Source of the DNA: Psychroserpens sp. SPM9
Lineage (GTDB): Bacteria; Bacteroidota; Bacteroidia; Flavobacteriales; Flavobacteriaceae
Assembly: GCF_025153525.1 (NCBI RefSeq)
Contig: NZ_JANZNR010000005.1
Coordinates: 1-64,000, forward strand
Direction: 5' to 3'
DNA length: 64,000 nucleotides
Both the position numbers and the translations under genes were made by a program. Positions 52,416-61,600 of the stretch are shown here, one piece after another; the stretch's first letter is position 1; each line of letters begins with the position of its first letter. The notes below the pieces were generated by a model. It was not told the origin of the DNA and made no database searches. It saw nothing but the letters and a program-made list of their open reading frames with translations.

Positions 52416-53879
52416 ATGTCTACTAGCGCCATTATTTTACTCATATTAGCCTACTTTGGAGTACTCATCTTAATCTCATATTTTACGGGTAAAGAAGATT
52501 CTAATGCTGCCTTTTTTAAAGCCAACAAGTCGGCTCCTTGGTATTTAGTTGCTTTTGGAATGATTGGCGCTTCCTTATCTGGAGTTACTTTTATTTCGGT
52601 TCCTGGCGCTGTAGAAGCGAAACAATTTGGCTATTTTCAAGTGGTTTTAGGCTATTTTTTCGGCTACCTCATTATCGCTTATGTCTTGCTACCATTGTAT
52701 TACCGACTAAACCTTACTTCCATTTATACCTATTTAAAAGAACGCTTTGGAAATACCAGTTATAAAACCGGATCGATTGCTTTTCTTATCTCAAGAACTG
52801 TTGGCGCCTCTTTTAGATTGTTTTTAGTTGCTAAAGTATTACAGCTACTTGTATTTGACAGTCTTGGGGTTCCCTTTTTTATCACAGTAATTATCACCAT
52901 AGCATTGATTTGGTTGTACACTTTTAAAGGCGGTATTAAGACTATTATTTTTACTGATACGCTTCAAACGCTTTTTATGCTTGTATCGGTTATTGTGACC
53001 ATTTCGTTTTTAGCTTCGGCTCTTAATTTAAATAGCGTTTCTGAAATTTACACCTATGTTAGTGACAGTAATCTTAGCAAAGTATTCTTTTTTGACGATG
53101 TCAACGACTCGCAATATTTTCTAAAGAGTTTTCTTGCTGGTATCTTCATAACCATTACTATGACTGGTTTAGATCAAGATATGATGCAAAAAAACCTGAC
53201 TTGTAAAAACCTAAAAGATGCTCAAAAAAACATGGTAAGTTTCAGCGTTGTTTTAGTCTTTGTGAATATACTTTTTCTTGCGCTTGGTGTACTATTAACA
53301 CAATATGCTGCTCAGCATGGTATTGAAGCTAAAAAAGATGATTTATTTCCTACGATAGCTATGCTGCCGGAAATAGGCGTCGTGACTTCAGCTTTCTTTT
53401 TATTAGGCCTAATTGCTGCTGCTTATTCCAGTGCAGATAGTGCTCTAACATCACTCACCACATCCTTTTGCATAGACATTATAGAACTGGACAAAAAACC
53501 TGAGGAAAGTCGGAAGAAAGTTAGAAAACAAATTCATGTTCTATTTAGCATCATCCTTATTGTTGTCATTCTTTTATTTGATATTCTATTTACAGATGTT
53601 TCTGTAATCTGGGAATTATTTACAGCAGCTGGCTACACCTATGGACCATTACTGGGCTTGTTCGCTTTCGGCATCTTAACCAAGATCGATTTAAAAGACA
53701 AGTATGTTTGGATCATTGCGATTGTAGCACCAATCGTTTCATATGTAATTAATCACTATTCTGTAGACCTATTAAATGGCTATCAAATAGGGTTTGAAAT
53801 TTTAATTGTAAATGGCATATTAACGTTTTTCGGACTTTTATTTATCTCCAAAAGAACCGTTCCTAGTATTGATTTGTAG
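52416..53879 (+). CDS. Sodium:solute symporter (SSS family)
   Basis: 487 residues with about 13 hydrophobic helices. Family traits include FTGKEDSNAAFFKANKSAPW after helix 1, FGMIGASLSGVTFISVPGAV, VAKVLQLLVFDSLGVPF and ALTSLTTSFCIDI. It couples sodium entry to uptake of an organic solute; the substrate cannot be named from sequence. The 3' end overlaps the CoA-binding protein gene on the opposite strand by 17 bp. Confidence 0.92.
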   Translation: MSTSAIILLILAYFGVLILISYFTGKEDSNAAFFKANKSAPWYLVAFGMIGASLSGVTFISVPGAVEAKQFGYFQVVLGYFFGYLIIAYVLLPLYYRLNLTSIYTYLKERFGNTSYKTGSIAFLISRTVGASFRLFLVAKVLQLLVFDSLGVPFFITVIITIALIWLYTFKGGIKTIIFTDTLQTLFMLVSVIVTISFLASALNLNSVSEIYTYVSDSNLSKVFFFDDVNDSQYFLKSFLAGIFITITMTGLDQDMMQKNLTCKNLKDAQKNMVSFSVVLVFVNILFLALGVLLTQYAAQHGIEAKKDDLFPTIAMLPEIGVVTSAFFLLGLIAAAYSSADSALTSLTTSFCIDIIELDKKPEESRKKVRKQIHVLFSIILIVVILLFDILFTDVSVIWELFTAAGYTYGPLLGLFAFGILTKIDLKDKYVWIIAIVAPIVSYVINHYSVDLLNGYQIGFEILIVNGILTFFGLLFISKRTVPSIDL

Positions 53880-54225
53880 ATAATAACACTAAAGTACAAG
53901 CATTTTCAAAATCGATATGTGCTTGTCTTAGTATATTTTGAAATTCGGAATTTTCGGTACCAGGATTAAAAATAACGCGCTTAGGCTGAAGCCCAATAAT
54001 ATAATCGTAAAATGGTTTTTGGCGTTCTGGATTCAAATACAAAGTTACCGTATCAATATCTTTATAAGGCATTAAATTAGTATCAATTGCCACGCCTGCA
54101 ACCACACCTTCTCTTAATCCGAAAGCGACCACATTATGACCATGACTTACCAACCTATTGATGGCAATATTTGAATAGCGTTGTAGCTTTAATGAGGCTC
54201 CAAGTACTAAGGTGTTCTTCTTCAT
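53863..54225 (-). CDS. CoA-binding domain protein
   Basis: 120 residues, a single Rossmann-like CoA-binding domain (LVLGASLKLQRYSNIAI; HNVVAFGLREGVVAGVAI; IIGLQPKRVIFNPGTENSEF). It resembles the YccU-type N-terminal domain of acyl-CoA synthetases but stands alone. Role unknown. TATTTTTG (54250-54243, minus) is a possible -7 element. It converges with the symporter gene. Confidence 0.9.
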   Translation of the reverse strand: MKKNTLVLGASLKLQRYSNIAINRLVSHGHNVVAFGLREGVVAGVAIDTNLMPYKDIDTVTLYLNPERQKPFYDYIIGLQPKRVIFNPGTENSEFQNILRQAHIDFENACTLVLLSTNQY

Positions 54226-54328
54226 TGTTATATAATTTCCTACAAAAATAGGACTCTTAGCCTTAATATTTACTTTGGGATGTTAAAAGCATGTTAACTA
54301 GTGTTAAAAAAAGTAACACATATAAAAA

Positions 54329-54348
54329 GTTATCGTCTATGAGATAAC
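54329..54348 (+). promoter_or_regulatory. Inverted repeat upstream of the TonB receptor gene
   Basis: GTTATC (54329-54334) and GATAAC (54343-54348) with an 8-nt loop, 46 bp before the start codon; could be a 5' hairpin or operator. No clear promoter element is seen in 54226-54394. Confidence 0.3.
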
Positions 54349-54394
54349 AACCGATTTTATATAAAAAAAGCTAATCAATCAAATCAATCAAAAA

Positions 54395-56878
54395 ATGAAA
54401 AAAATCACACAATTGTGCGTGTTTCTCTTTGCAATTATTGCATTTGCACAACCTCAAAACCCAGAATTAAGAGATGGGTCAGTATCTGGTCGCGTTATCG
54501 ACGCTCAATTAAATGCACCTTTACCTTACGTAAACATTGTAATTACCGATACGTCTAACAAAACGATTACTGGCGGTATCACAAACGATGACGGAACGTT
54601 TGAAATCAATAAAATTCCTGAAGGTCAAATCATTGTATCGATTCAATACATAGGTTACAAAACTGTTTCTAAAAACATCCATTTAGGTAAAGAAAGTTAT
54701 CATATTAATCTTGGAGATATACGTCTTGAAGAAGATATTGAAAGTTTAGATGAAGTCACTGTAGTTGCTGAAGTCACTACAATTCAACAAAAAGTAGACC
54801 GAAAGGTTATTAATATTGGTAAAGATTTAACGACATCGGGACCAACGGCTAGTGATATAATGAATAATCTTCCGTCTGTAAACGTCGATCAACAAACCGG
54901 AAATATTAGCTTACGTGGCAATGAAAATGTACGCGTGATGGTTGATGGTAAACTTTCTAATGTGCCTATTGCGCAATTATTAAAGCAAATTCCTTCGACA
55001 TCTATTAAGCAAATTGAACTTATTACAAATCCTTCAGCTAAATACAATCCTGAAGGTATGAGTGGTATTATCAATATTATTCTTCACAAAAACACAACGA
55101 TTGGTTTTAACGGAAACATTAACGTTGGCCTCACTAAAGAAATCAATGCACGTTTCAACAGTTCTATTGATATGAATTATCGCAATGGTAAATTCAATTT
55201 TTATGGAAACTACGGAAACAATATTGGTAAAAGTGCTAATTACGGAACCATTAATCGTATTGATGATGAATCGGTTCAATTATTTGACTTCGGAAATAAT
55301 AACAAATCCCATTTGTATAAAGTAGGTCTTGATTTTTATTTAAATGATACCAATACATTTTCATTCTTTACCAATCAAAATATGTATGATGGTTCTGGAA
55401 CAGGAACAACAGGTATTCAATATGTAGATGAACCCTTTCAATTACAAACGTTCAATAATGATACTGAAAATACAGTCTCTCAATACAATGGTGTTTTTAA
55501 TCACCAGTTTAAGAAGGAAGGTGAAAAATTAGATTTAGAAGTCGATTACAGTGTTTTTGGACAAGATGAAGTTGCTAATTTTAGCTTTGTCAATATTCCG
55601 TTTCCTCCAAACTATACAGATTTTGTAGACACTGACAGAGATCAAACTGTTGTAAATTTAGATTACACGAATCCATTATCTGATAAAGCAAAACTAGAAG
55701 TTGGAGCTGAAGCACGATTGTTTGAAACCAACATCGACTACAATTCTACCGGTTTATCGGTCAATGAAAATCAAGACGATGTGCCTGATAATGGGGATGA
55801 ATTTATTCCAACTCCACAAACAGATTTTACCTATAAAAGAGATATTTATTCAGTATATGTTACTTACGGAAAAACATTTGAAAAGTGGAGTTACCAAGTT
55901 GGCGCCAGAGCCGAAAGTGTTAAAGAAGAAGCTTCTGCAATACGACAGTTAGAAACAAGTGCTGAAACCATTCCGTTTGAAAACGATTATATTCAAGTCT
56001 ATCCTTCGGCATTCTTTACGTATAACCCAAGTGAAAAAAACTCGTATCAAGTAAGTTTCAGTCGTCGTGTAGATCGTCCTGGATTACAGCAAGTAAATCC
56101 GATTAGAGAATGGAGCACGCCTTTAGTATCATCATTTGGAAATACTAATTTACAGCCACAGTTTACCAATTCGGCAGAATTAAACTATACGAGAAAATTA
56201 GAAAAAGGAAGCATTACAGGTGGTGTCTTTTTCAGATTGGTAGAAGATGAAATTAACAGAGCTGTTTTTATAGATCGCTTAGATGTTAATAAAAACATAC
56301 TTACCTATGACAATTTTGAAAACACCACAGCGTATGGTATTGAAATAAGCAGCAACTACAGACCAACCTCTTGGTGGAGTTTAAATGGTAGTTTCGATTT
56401 ATTTGCACGACAACAAAAAGGGATTGCCGAATTATTAACGGCACCAACCGATGTAGCGACTGCCGATGATATTCTACGCTCGACGATCACTGTAGATAAT
56501 ATCGTTTACAATTTAAGATTGTTCAACAATTTTAAAGTCACTAAACAGCTTAACCTATCTTTATTTACAATGTATAGAGGGGAAGAAAAAGGCTTACAAT
56601 TTACCAGAAAACCAATGTTTTTAGTCAATACTGGTTTACGTTACACCTTCCTTGAAGATGGTAGAGGCACCTTTAGTTTTAACTATAGCGACATTTTTAA
56701 TACCATGAAATTTGAATTTGAAGGAGACAGACCTTATCCTCAAGTTGGCGAATTTAACTGGGAAAGTAACACCTGGAATATTGGATTTTCTTACCGATTT
56801 GGAGGTGGAAAATACAGAGCGCTACAACGTAAGCAACGTGATAATAATGAAAAATCTGGTAGTGGCGGATTTATATAA
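54395..56878 (+). CDS. TonB-dependent outer-membrane receptor
   Basis: 827 residues: signal peptide (MKKITQLCVFLFAIIAFAQ), N-terminal CarboxypepD_reg-like domain (about 30-115; GSVSGRVIDAQLNAPLPYVN; QYIGYKTVSKNI), plug domain with the TonB-box-proximal DLTTSGPTASDIMNNLPSVN and ISLRGNENVRVMVDG, then a barrel with the OMP_b-brl_3 type (YQVGARAESVKEE; FSRRVDRPGLQQVNP; SFGNTNLQPQFTNSAELNY). No SusD partner is adjacent, so it is not a typical polysaccharide locus; substrate is unknown. Terminated by a strong hairpin. Confidence 0.93.
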   Translation: MKKITQLCVFLFAIIAFAQPQNPELRDGSVSGRVIDAQLNAPLPYVNIVITDTSNKTITGGITNDDGTFEINKIPEGQIIVSIQYIGYKTVSKNIHLGKESYHINLGDIRLEEDIESLDEVTVVAEVTTIQQKVDRKVINIGKDLTTSGPTASDIMNNLPSVNVDQQTGNISLRGNENVRVMVDGKLSNVPIAQLLKQIPSTSIKQIELITNPSAKYNPEGMSGIINIILHKNTTIGFNGNINVGLTKEINARFNSSIDMNYRNGKFNFYGNYGNNIGKSANYGTINRIDDESVQLFDFGNNNKSHLYKVGLDFYLNDTNTFSFFTNQNMYDGSGTGTTGIQYVDEPFQLQTFNNDTENTVSQYNGVFNHQFKKEGEKLDLEVDYSVFGQDEVANFSFVNIPFPPNYTDFVDTDRDQTVVNLDYTNPLSDKAKLEVGAEARLFETNIDYNSTGLSVNENQDDVPDNGDEFIPTPQTDFTYKRDIYSVYVTYGKTFEKWSYQVGARAESVKEEASAIRQLETSAETIPFENDYIQVYPSAFFTYNPSEKNSYQVSFSRRVDRPGLQQVNPIREWSTPLVSSFGNTNLQPQFTNSAELNYTRKLEKGSITGGVFFRLVEDEINRAVFIDRLDVNKNILTYDNFENTTAYGIEISSNYRPTSWWSLNGSFDLFARQQKGIAELLTAPTDVATADDILRSTITVDNIVYNLRLFNNFKVTKQLNLSLFTMYRGEEKGLQFTRKPMFLVNTGLRYTFLEDGRGTFSFNYSDIFNTMKFEFEGDRPYPQVGEFNWESNTWNIGFSYRFGGGKYRALQRKQRDNNEKSGSGGFI

Positions 56879-56943
56879 AAGTAAATTTAATAGCCTACAT
56901 ATAATAGTTGATGGTTAGTGTTAATGTTTGGTTATTAAATAAG

Positions 56944-56973
56944 AAAACCCAAAACGTTTTGTTTTGGGTTTTT
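56944..56973 (+). terminator. Terminator hairpin 1 after the TonB receptor gene
   Basis: 12-bp perfect stem AAAACCCAAAAC (56944-56955) and GTTTTGGGTTTT (56961-56972), T-run following. The first of three hairpins in the 499-bp gap 56879-57377, which holds no convincing gene. Confidence 0.9.
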
Positions 56974-57111
56974 GTTTTTATAATAAAGTGTTAAAGTTTA
57001 ATAATCAATGTAATACCATTCGATAATTCACGACTCATATAAACACAAACATTTGGTTTATTATAATTTAGTCCTAAATAATAAGCAAAGTTTTAAGTGA
57101 TTAATAGCAAG

Positions 57112-57144
57112 AAAATCCGCAGTATGAACTACGGATTTTTTTTA
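57112..57144 (+). terminator. Terminator-like hairpin 2
   Basis: AAAATCCG (57112-57119) with CGGATTTT (57132-57139), plus an AGT/ACT extension past a C/A mismatch, followed by a T-run. Preceded by TTAATAGCAAG, like hairpin 3. Confidence 0.6.
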
Positions 57145-57317
57145 TATAAATCACATCACTTCTAGTTACAATGTTAATTGATAGTTAAAAATGTTAAGAG
57201 ATGAAATAAAAACTACTTTTTTACGTCTTATGACTGTGATAAGTTTTAAAGCTAATCAGTTTAAAAAAATCACTCTTTTATAGTTTTAGTGTTTTTAGTA
57301 AAATTGGTTAATAGCAG

Positions 57318-57349
57318 AAAAATCCCAAAGTTTAAACTTTGGGATTTTT
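57318..57349. terminator. Terminator-like palindrome 3
   Basis: A perfect 32-bp palindrome (arms 57318-57333 and 57334-57349, centred on TTTAAA; core TCCCAAAG/CTTTGGGA) with T-runs on both strands, 28 bp after the fabH end. Works for either strand. Preceded by TTAATAGCAG. Confidence 0.7.
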
Positions 57350-57377
57350 TGTTGCTGTTATATATACAAAGAATAGT

Positions 57378-58388
57378 TTACCACTTTATAATTACGCTTC
57401 CCCAAGTAAATCCACTACCAAATGCAGCCAGTACTACAGTATCGCCTTCTTTAATTTTACCTTCTTCCCAGGCTTCGGTTAAAGCTATAGGAATAGACGC
57501 TGCAGTGGTATTTCCATACTTTTGAATATTATTAAAGACCTGGTCATCTTCCAATTTAAATTTACGCTGAATAAATTGCGCAATACGTAAATTGGCTTGA
57601 TGCGGAATGAGCATATCAATATCATCAACTTGTAGTTTGTTTTTCATTAAGCCTTCCATGATTACTTCACTAAAACGAACCACCGCATTTTTAAATACAA
57701 ATTGTCCGTTCATATATGGGAAATAACTTTCGTCATTCGGATCGTTTTCCGCCAAAATATCATTCACCCAACGCTTCCCCATTCCTGGAGCAATCAACAC
57801 CAATTCTTCGGCATGCTCACCTTGCGAATGCAAATGCGTAGATAAAATCCCTTTACTGGTATCTTCTTCTCGTGTTAAAACTGCGGCACCTGCACCATCG
57901 CCAAAAATAACCGACACGCCTCGCCCTCGCGTCGTTTTATCTAATCCGTAAGAATGTAATTCACTCCCAATAACCAGTATGTTTTTATACATGCCTGTTT
58001 TGATAAAATTATCGGCAACCGAAATGGCATATACAAATCCCGAACATTGATTCCTAACATCTAAAGCACCAACCGTTTTAATATCTAAAGCGTGTTGTAC
58101 CTGAACACCAGGTCCAGGGAAATACATATCCGGACTCAAGGTGGCAAAAATGATAAAATCGATTTCGTCTTTGTCAATACCAGCCCGTTCAATAGCAACC
58201 TTAGCCGCCTTAACACCCATTGTTGCTGTAGTATCACCCGAGTTTTTCGTTACCCAACGACGTTCTTTAATTCCGGTACGTTCTTGAATCCATTCGTCAT
58301 TCGTATCCATCATTTTTGACAAATCATCATTCGTCACCACATTATCAGGAACGTAATGCCCTAAGCCTATTATCTTGGAATTGTACAT
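57378..58388 (-). CDS. fabH: Beta-ketoacyl-ACP synthase III
   Basis: 336 residues; starts fatty-acid chains by condensing acyl-CoA with malonyl-ACP. Active-site Cys115 lies in DVRNQCSGFVYA, with His in IPHQANLRI and Asn in KYGNTTAASIP. N-terminal pattern ERTGIKERRWV and C-terminal GSGFTWGSVIIKW fit FabH. It is unaccompanied by other fab genes, so it may be a second paralogue serving branched-chain or specialised acyl primers. Ordinary length. Confidence 0.93.
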   Translation of the reverse strand: MYNSKIIGLGHYVPDNVVTNDDLSKMMDTNDEWIQERTGIKERRWVTKNSGDTTATMGVKAAKVAIERAGIDKDEIDFIIFATLSPDMYFPGPGVQVQHALDIKTVGALDVRNQCSGFVYAISVADNFIKTGMYKNILVIGSELHSYGLDKTTRGRGVSVIFGDGAGAAVLTREEDTSKGILSTHLHSQGEHAEELVLIAPGMGKRWVNDILAENDPNDESYFPYMNGQFVFKNAVVRFSEVIMEGLMKNKLQVDDIDMLIPHQANLRIAQFIQRKFKLEDDQVFNNIQKYGNTTAASIPIALTEAWEEGKIKEGDTVVLAAFGSGFTWGSVIIKW

Positions 58389-58564
58389 AGTAATGTATTA
58401 TTAAATAAGTGCTGCAATTTAACTATTTACAACCTACTTTTTTTTAAACTGAATCCCAATCGTTATGCATGCATAGTATCTTAAAAATGTCAGTTTGTCA
58501 CCTTTGTGCTCTTGGTACTTTTTTTGTCTACAGATATAAGGTAAATAAATTAATATTAATTAAG

Positions 58565-58584
58565 ATTCCTGTCTCTTCAGGAAT
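58565..58584. repeat. REP-like palindrome ATTCCTG..CAGGAAT, copy 2
   Basis: ATTCCTG (58565-58571), loop TCTCTT, CAGGAAT (58578-58584), 17 bp upstream of htpG. It could affect htpG translation or be a dispersed repeat shared with 46464-46479. Confidence 0.4.
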
Positions 58585-58601
58585 GACAAATAAATTATAT
58601 C

Positions 58602-60512
58602 ATGACAAAAGGAAATATTAATGTATCGGTAGAAAATATTTTTCCGCTCATTAAAAAATTCTTGTACAGCGATCACGAAATCTTTTTACGTGAATTAATT
58701 AGTAATGCAACAGATGCGACTTTAAAATTAAAACACCTAACAAGCATCGGTGAATCTAAAAGTGAGTACGGAACTCCGAAAATCGAAGTTAAAATCGATA
58801 AGGAAGGTAAAAAACTACACATCAGCGATCAAGGTTTAGGTATGACCGCCGAAGAAGTTGAAAAATATATCAATCAGGTGGCCTTTTCTGGAGCGGAAGA
58901 ATTTTTAGATAAATACAAAGATTCTGCTAAAGATTCTGGGATTATAGGTCATTTCGGACTAGGATTTTACTCGGCATTTATGGTTGCTGAAAAAGTAGAA
59001 ATCATTACAAAATCGCACACAGATGCACCAGCGGCACACTGGACCTGCGATGGTTCTCCAGAGTTTACTCTAGTAACAGCCGACAAAACAGAACGCGGTA
59101 CCGAAATCATACTTCATATTGCTGAAGATTCTACTGAATTCTTAGAAGAAGCTCGAATTAGAGAGTTGCTCCTTAAGTACAATAAGTTTATGCCGGTTCC
59201 AATTAAATTCGGAACAAAAGAAATCAATGACCCAAACTTTACGCCTAAAACAACAACTGATAAAGACGGTAAAGAAACAACCGAACCTCATAAACAAATA
59301 ACCGTTGATAACATTATCAATAATCCAAATCCGGCGTGGACAAAACAACCAACCGATTTAGAAGCTGATGATTATAAAAATTTCTACCGAGAGCTGTATC
59401 CAATGCAGTTTGAAGAGCCTTTATTTAATATTCATTTAAATGTAGATTATCCATTTAATTTGACGGGAATTTTATACTTCCCAAAAATGACGAATGATAT
59501 AAACATTCAAAAGGATAAGATTCAATTGTATCAAAACCAAGTATTTGTTACCGATAATGTAGAAGGTATCGTGCCCGAATTCTTAACCATGTTAAGAGGT
59601 GTGATTGATTCTCCAGATATCCCTTTAAACGTATCGCGTAGTTACTTACAGGCTGATGGTGCTGTCAAGAAAATTTCATCATACATCACACGTAAAGTAG
59701 CCGATAAATTAAAATCGTTGTTCAATTCTAACCGTGAGGATTTTGAAGCTAAATGGGATGATATCAAAATTGTCATCGAATACGGTATGCTTTCCGAAGA
59801 AAAATTCTTTGAAAAAGCAGATGCCTTTGCATTGTATCCAACCGTTGATGGCACTTATTATACCTATGAAGAGCTTTACAATAAAATTAAAGCGAAGCAA
59901 ACCGATAAAGATGACAAATTAGTCATATTATATGCTTCTGATAAAGATGCGCAACACGCCTATATCGAATCGGCTAAAGCTAAAGGTTATGAAGTGTTGC
60001 TATTAGATTCTCCAATTGTTTCGCATTTAATTCAGAAATTAGAAACGACTAAAGAAAATATTTCGTTTGCGCGTGTTGATGGAGATCATATTGATAACCT
60101 CATCAAGAAAGACGACACGACAATTTCTAAGCTTTCGGAAGAAGAAAAAACAGCATTAGACACGCTATTAAAGGAAACTATTCCGCAAGAAAAATTCGCT
60201 GTACAATTAGAAGCTATGGATAGTGATGCCTCACCATTTATCATCACACAACCTGAATTTATGCGTCGTATGAAAGAAATGCAGCAAACTGGTGGTGGTG
60301 GAATGAACATGTTTGGCAATATGCCAGAGATGTATAATCTTATTGTGAATACAAATTCTGAATTGGTTGGCGAAATCTTAAACACTAAAACCAAAAAGAA
60401 ACAAGAACGTTTAATTAAGCAAAGTTTAGACTTGGCACGTTTGTCTCAAGGCTTACTAAAAGGTGAAGAATTAACCAACTTTATTAAACGTAGCTACGAT
60501 ATGATAAAGTAA
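58602..60512 (+). CDS. htpG: Molecular chaperone HtpG (Hsp90)
   Basis: 636 residues, the usual length. The GHKL ATPase domain begins GNINVSVENIFPLIKKFLYS; nucleotide motifs FLRELISNATDATLKLKHL, DQGLGMTAEEV and GHFGLGFYSAFMVAEKV are intact; the middle and C-terminal dimerisation domains follow (LNVSRSYLQADGAVKKISSY; MRRMKEMQQTGGGGMNMFGN). A hairpin lies in the leader; no CIRCE element was found, so heat induction would use another route. A strong terminator follows. Confidence 0.97.
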   Translation: MTKGNINVSVENIFPLIKKFLYSDHEIFLRELISNATDATLKLKHLTSIGESKSEYGTPKIEVKIDKEGKKLHISDQGLGMTAEEVEKYINQVAFSGAEEFLDKYKDSAKDSGIIGHFGLGFYSAFMVAEKVEIITKSHTDAPAAHWTCDGSPEFTLVTADKTERGTEIILHIAEDSTEFLEEARIRELLLKYNKFMPVPIKFGTKEINDPNFTPKTTTDKDGKETTEPHKQITVDNIINNPNPAWTKQPTDLEADDYKNFYRELYPMQFEEPLFNIHLNVDYPFNLTGILYFPKMTNDINIQKDKIQLYQNQVFVTDNVEGIVPEFLTMLRGVIDSPDIPLNVSRSYLQADGAVKKISSYITRKVADKLKSLFNSNREDFEAKWDDIKIVIEYGMLSEEKFFEKADAFALYPTVDGTYYTYEELYNKIKAKQTDKDDKLVILYASDKDAQHAYIESAKAKGYEVLLLDSPIVSHLIQKLETTKENISFARVDGDHIDNLIKKDDTTISKLSEEEKTALDTLLKETIPQEKFAVQLEAMDSDASPFIITQPEFMRRMKEMQQTGGGGMNMFGNMPEMYNLIVNTNSELVGEILNTKTKKKQERLIKQSLDLARLSQGLLKGEELTNFIKRSYDMIK

Positions 60513-60536
60513 TCGTTCTTAAACGACGATAAATTT

Positions 60537-60567
60537 AAAACCACTTTGTTTCTTCAAAGTGGTTTTT
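60537..60567 (+). terminator. htpG terminator
   Basis: AAAACCACTTTG (60537-60548) and CAAAGTGGTTTT (60555-60566) form a 12-bp stem with a TTTCTT loop and T-run. Confidence 0.9.
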
Positions 60568-60669
60568 CTTATTAAAAACAACCGATTAACTAATTTTTAA
60601 AGCGAATACCGATGCTTAACACCTCATTTAAAAGGTTTTACGTAAATTACTAGAATCAATCAAATTTAA

Positions 60670-61254
60670 ATGAAAACCGATACCTCCAAAATAAAGGAGA
60701 TTTTTAAAGATCTGACTTTTTCAGACTTCGAAATAAGCATTTTAGAATCTGTATTCCATAAAGTTACCTATAAAAAAGGAGCCGTTATTCTTAAAGCAAA
60801 TGATATTGTGACCATGCAATACTATATCTATGATGGCTGTCTCAGATCGTATCATATCGATGCTCAAGGTAAAGAACATACGGTACAGTTTGGTATTAAA
60901 GATTGGTGGATAAGTGATTATACGGCGTTTTTTACGACATCGAAATCCATCATGAATATTGAGGTTTTAAAAGATGCTACATTGCTAAGATTATCGCACA
61001 AGGATAAAGACTATTTATACGCTCAAATTCCTAAAATAGAATCCTTTTTCAGGAAAAAACTTGAGCGTGCATTTGCAGCCTTTCAAAAACGGATCTTATC
61101 CGGTTTATCCCAAACTGCAACCCAACGTTATATAAACTTTATTAATAAGTATCCCAATATCGAACGTAGTGTAAAAAACTATCACATCGCTTCTTACCTG
61201 GGAATTACTACCGAAAGTTTAAGTCGCATTCGTAAAGAATTGTCTAGACATTAA
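60670..61254 (+). CDS. Crp/Fnr-family transcriptional regulator
   Basis: 194 residues: N-terminal cyclic-nucleotide-binding-like beta-roll (about 10-120; LKANDIVTMQYYIYDGCLRS; HTVQFGIKDWWISDYTAFF), then a C-terminal helix-turn-helix (YHIASYLGITTESLSRIRKE). The cAMP phosphate-binding Arg/Ser pair of Crp is not present, so the ligand is probably different. This is the common short Bacteroidota type. It precedes a candidate small RNA and a VOC/WYL pair but nothing fixes its targets. Confidence 0.93.
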   Translation: MKTDTSKIKEIFKDLTFSDFEISILESVFHKVTYKKGAVILKANDIVTMQYYIYDGCLRSYHIDAQGKEHTVQFGIKDWWISDYTAFFTTSKSIMNIEVLKDATLLRLSHKDKDYLYAQIPKIESFFRKKLERAFAAFQKRILSGLSQTATQRYINFINKYPNIERSVKNYHIASYLGITTESLSRIRKELSRH

Positions 61255-61289
61255 ATTTCTTAACATACATCAATTTTTTTAAGTAAATA

Positions 61290-61320
61290 CAATCTTACAT
61301 TTGCAGCACTAGTAAGATTG
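61290..61320 (+). promoter_or_regulatory. Promoter with overlapping 9-bp inverted repeat
   Basis: TACATTTG (61296-61303, TAnnTTTG) lies within the inverted repeat CAATCTTAC (61290-61298) and GTAAGATTG (61312-61320). The arms are placed so that a dimeric regulator would cover the -7 box and start. It drives the candidate small RNA that follows. Confidence 0.5.
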
Positions 61321-61398
61321 ACATAATAAAAGCTATAAAAGAATCCCTAATGATTAGTAGCTAACGAGCGTGAGTTGTAACAACTCGCGCTTTTTTTT
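61310..61398 (+). ncRNA. Candidate small RNA
   Basis: In the 346-bp gap 61255-61600 a promoter is followed by about 60 nt without a plausible gene and then a strong hairpin (AGCGTGAGTTG 61367-61377, loop TAA, CAACTCGCGCT 61381-61391) with a run of eight T. Predicted transcript length is about 88 nt. The only frame inside is MISS-stop. The rest of the gap (61399-61530) shows nothing obvious. Could be a trans-acting regulatory RNA; no known family is recognised. Confidence 0.5.
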
Positions 61399-61534
61399 AT
61401 AACTTTAAACAAAAGTGAAAACTGGTTGTATAAAACCATTCACACAACTACCTAACAAAAAATAGATCAAAAAAACCTTAAGACGATCACACTAAATAAC
61501 TAATTTCAGAAAAAAATAAATTCAAAAAAGACCC

Positions 61535-61568
61535 TTGACATAATCTGACACAAGCTCAAATATCTTTG
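61535..61568 (+). promoter_or_regulatory. Promoter of the VOC protein gene
   Basis: TTG (61535-61537) and TATCTTTG (61561-61568), separated by 23 nt, 33 bp upstream of the start codon. Confidence 0.5.
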
Positions 61569-61600
61569 CATTACGTTTAACAATTAAAATCAATTTAAAA

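Noticed and set aside
56879-57377. Small protein gene between the TonB receptor and fabH
   Set aside because: A plus-strand frame at 57289-57525 crosses into antisense fabH and has no coding character; the region is better explained by terminator hairpins.
58389-58601. CIRCE element upstream of htpG
   Set aside because: No TTAGCACTC-N9-GAGTGCTAA-like sequence is present; the inverted repeat there has different arms.
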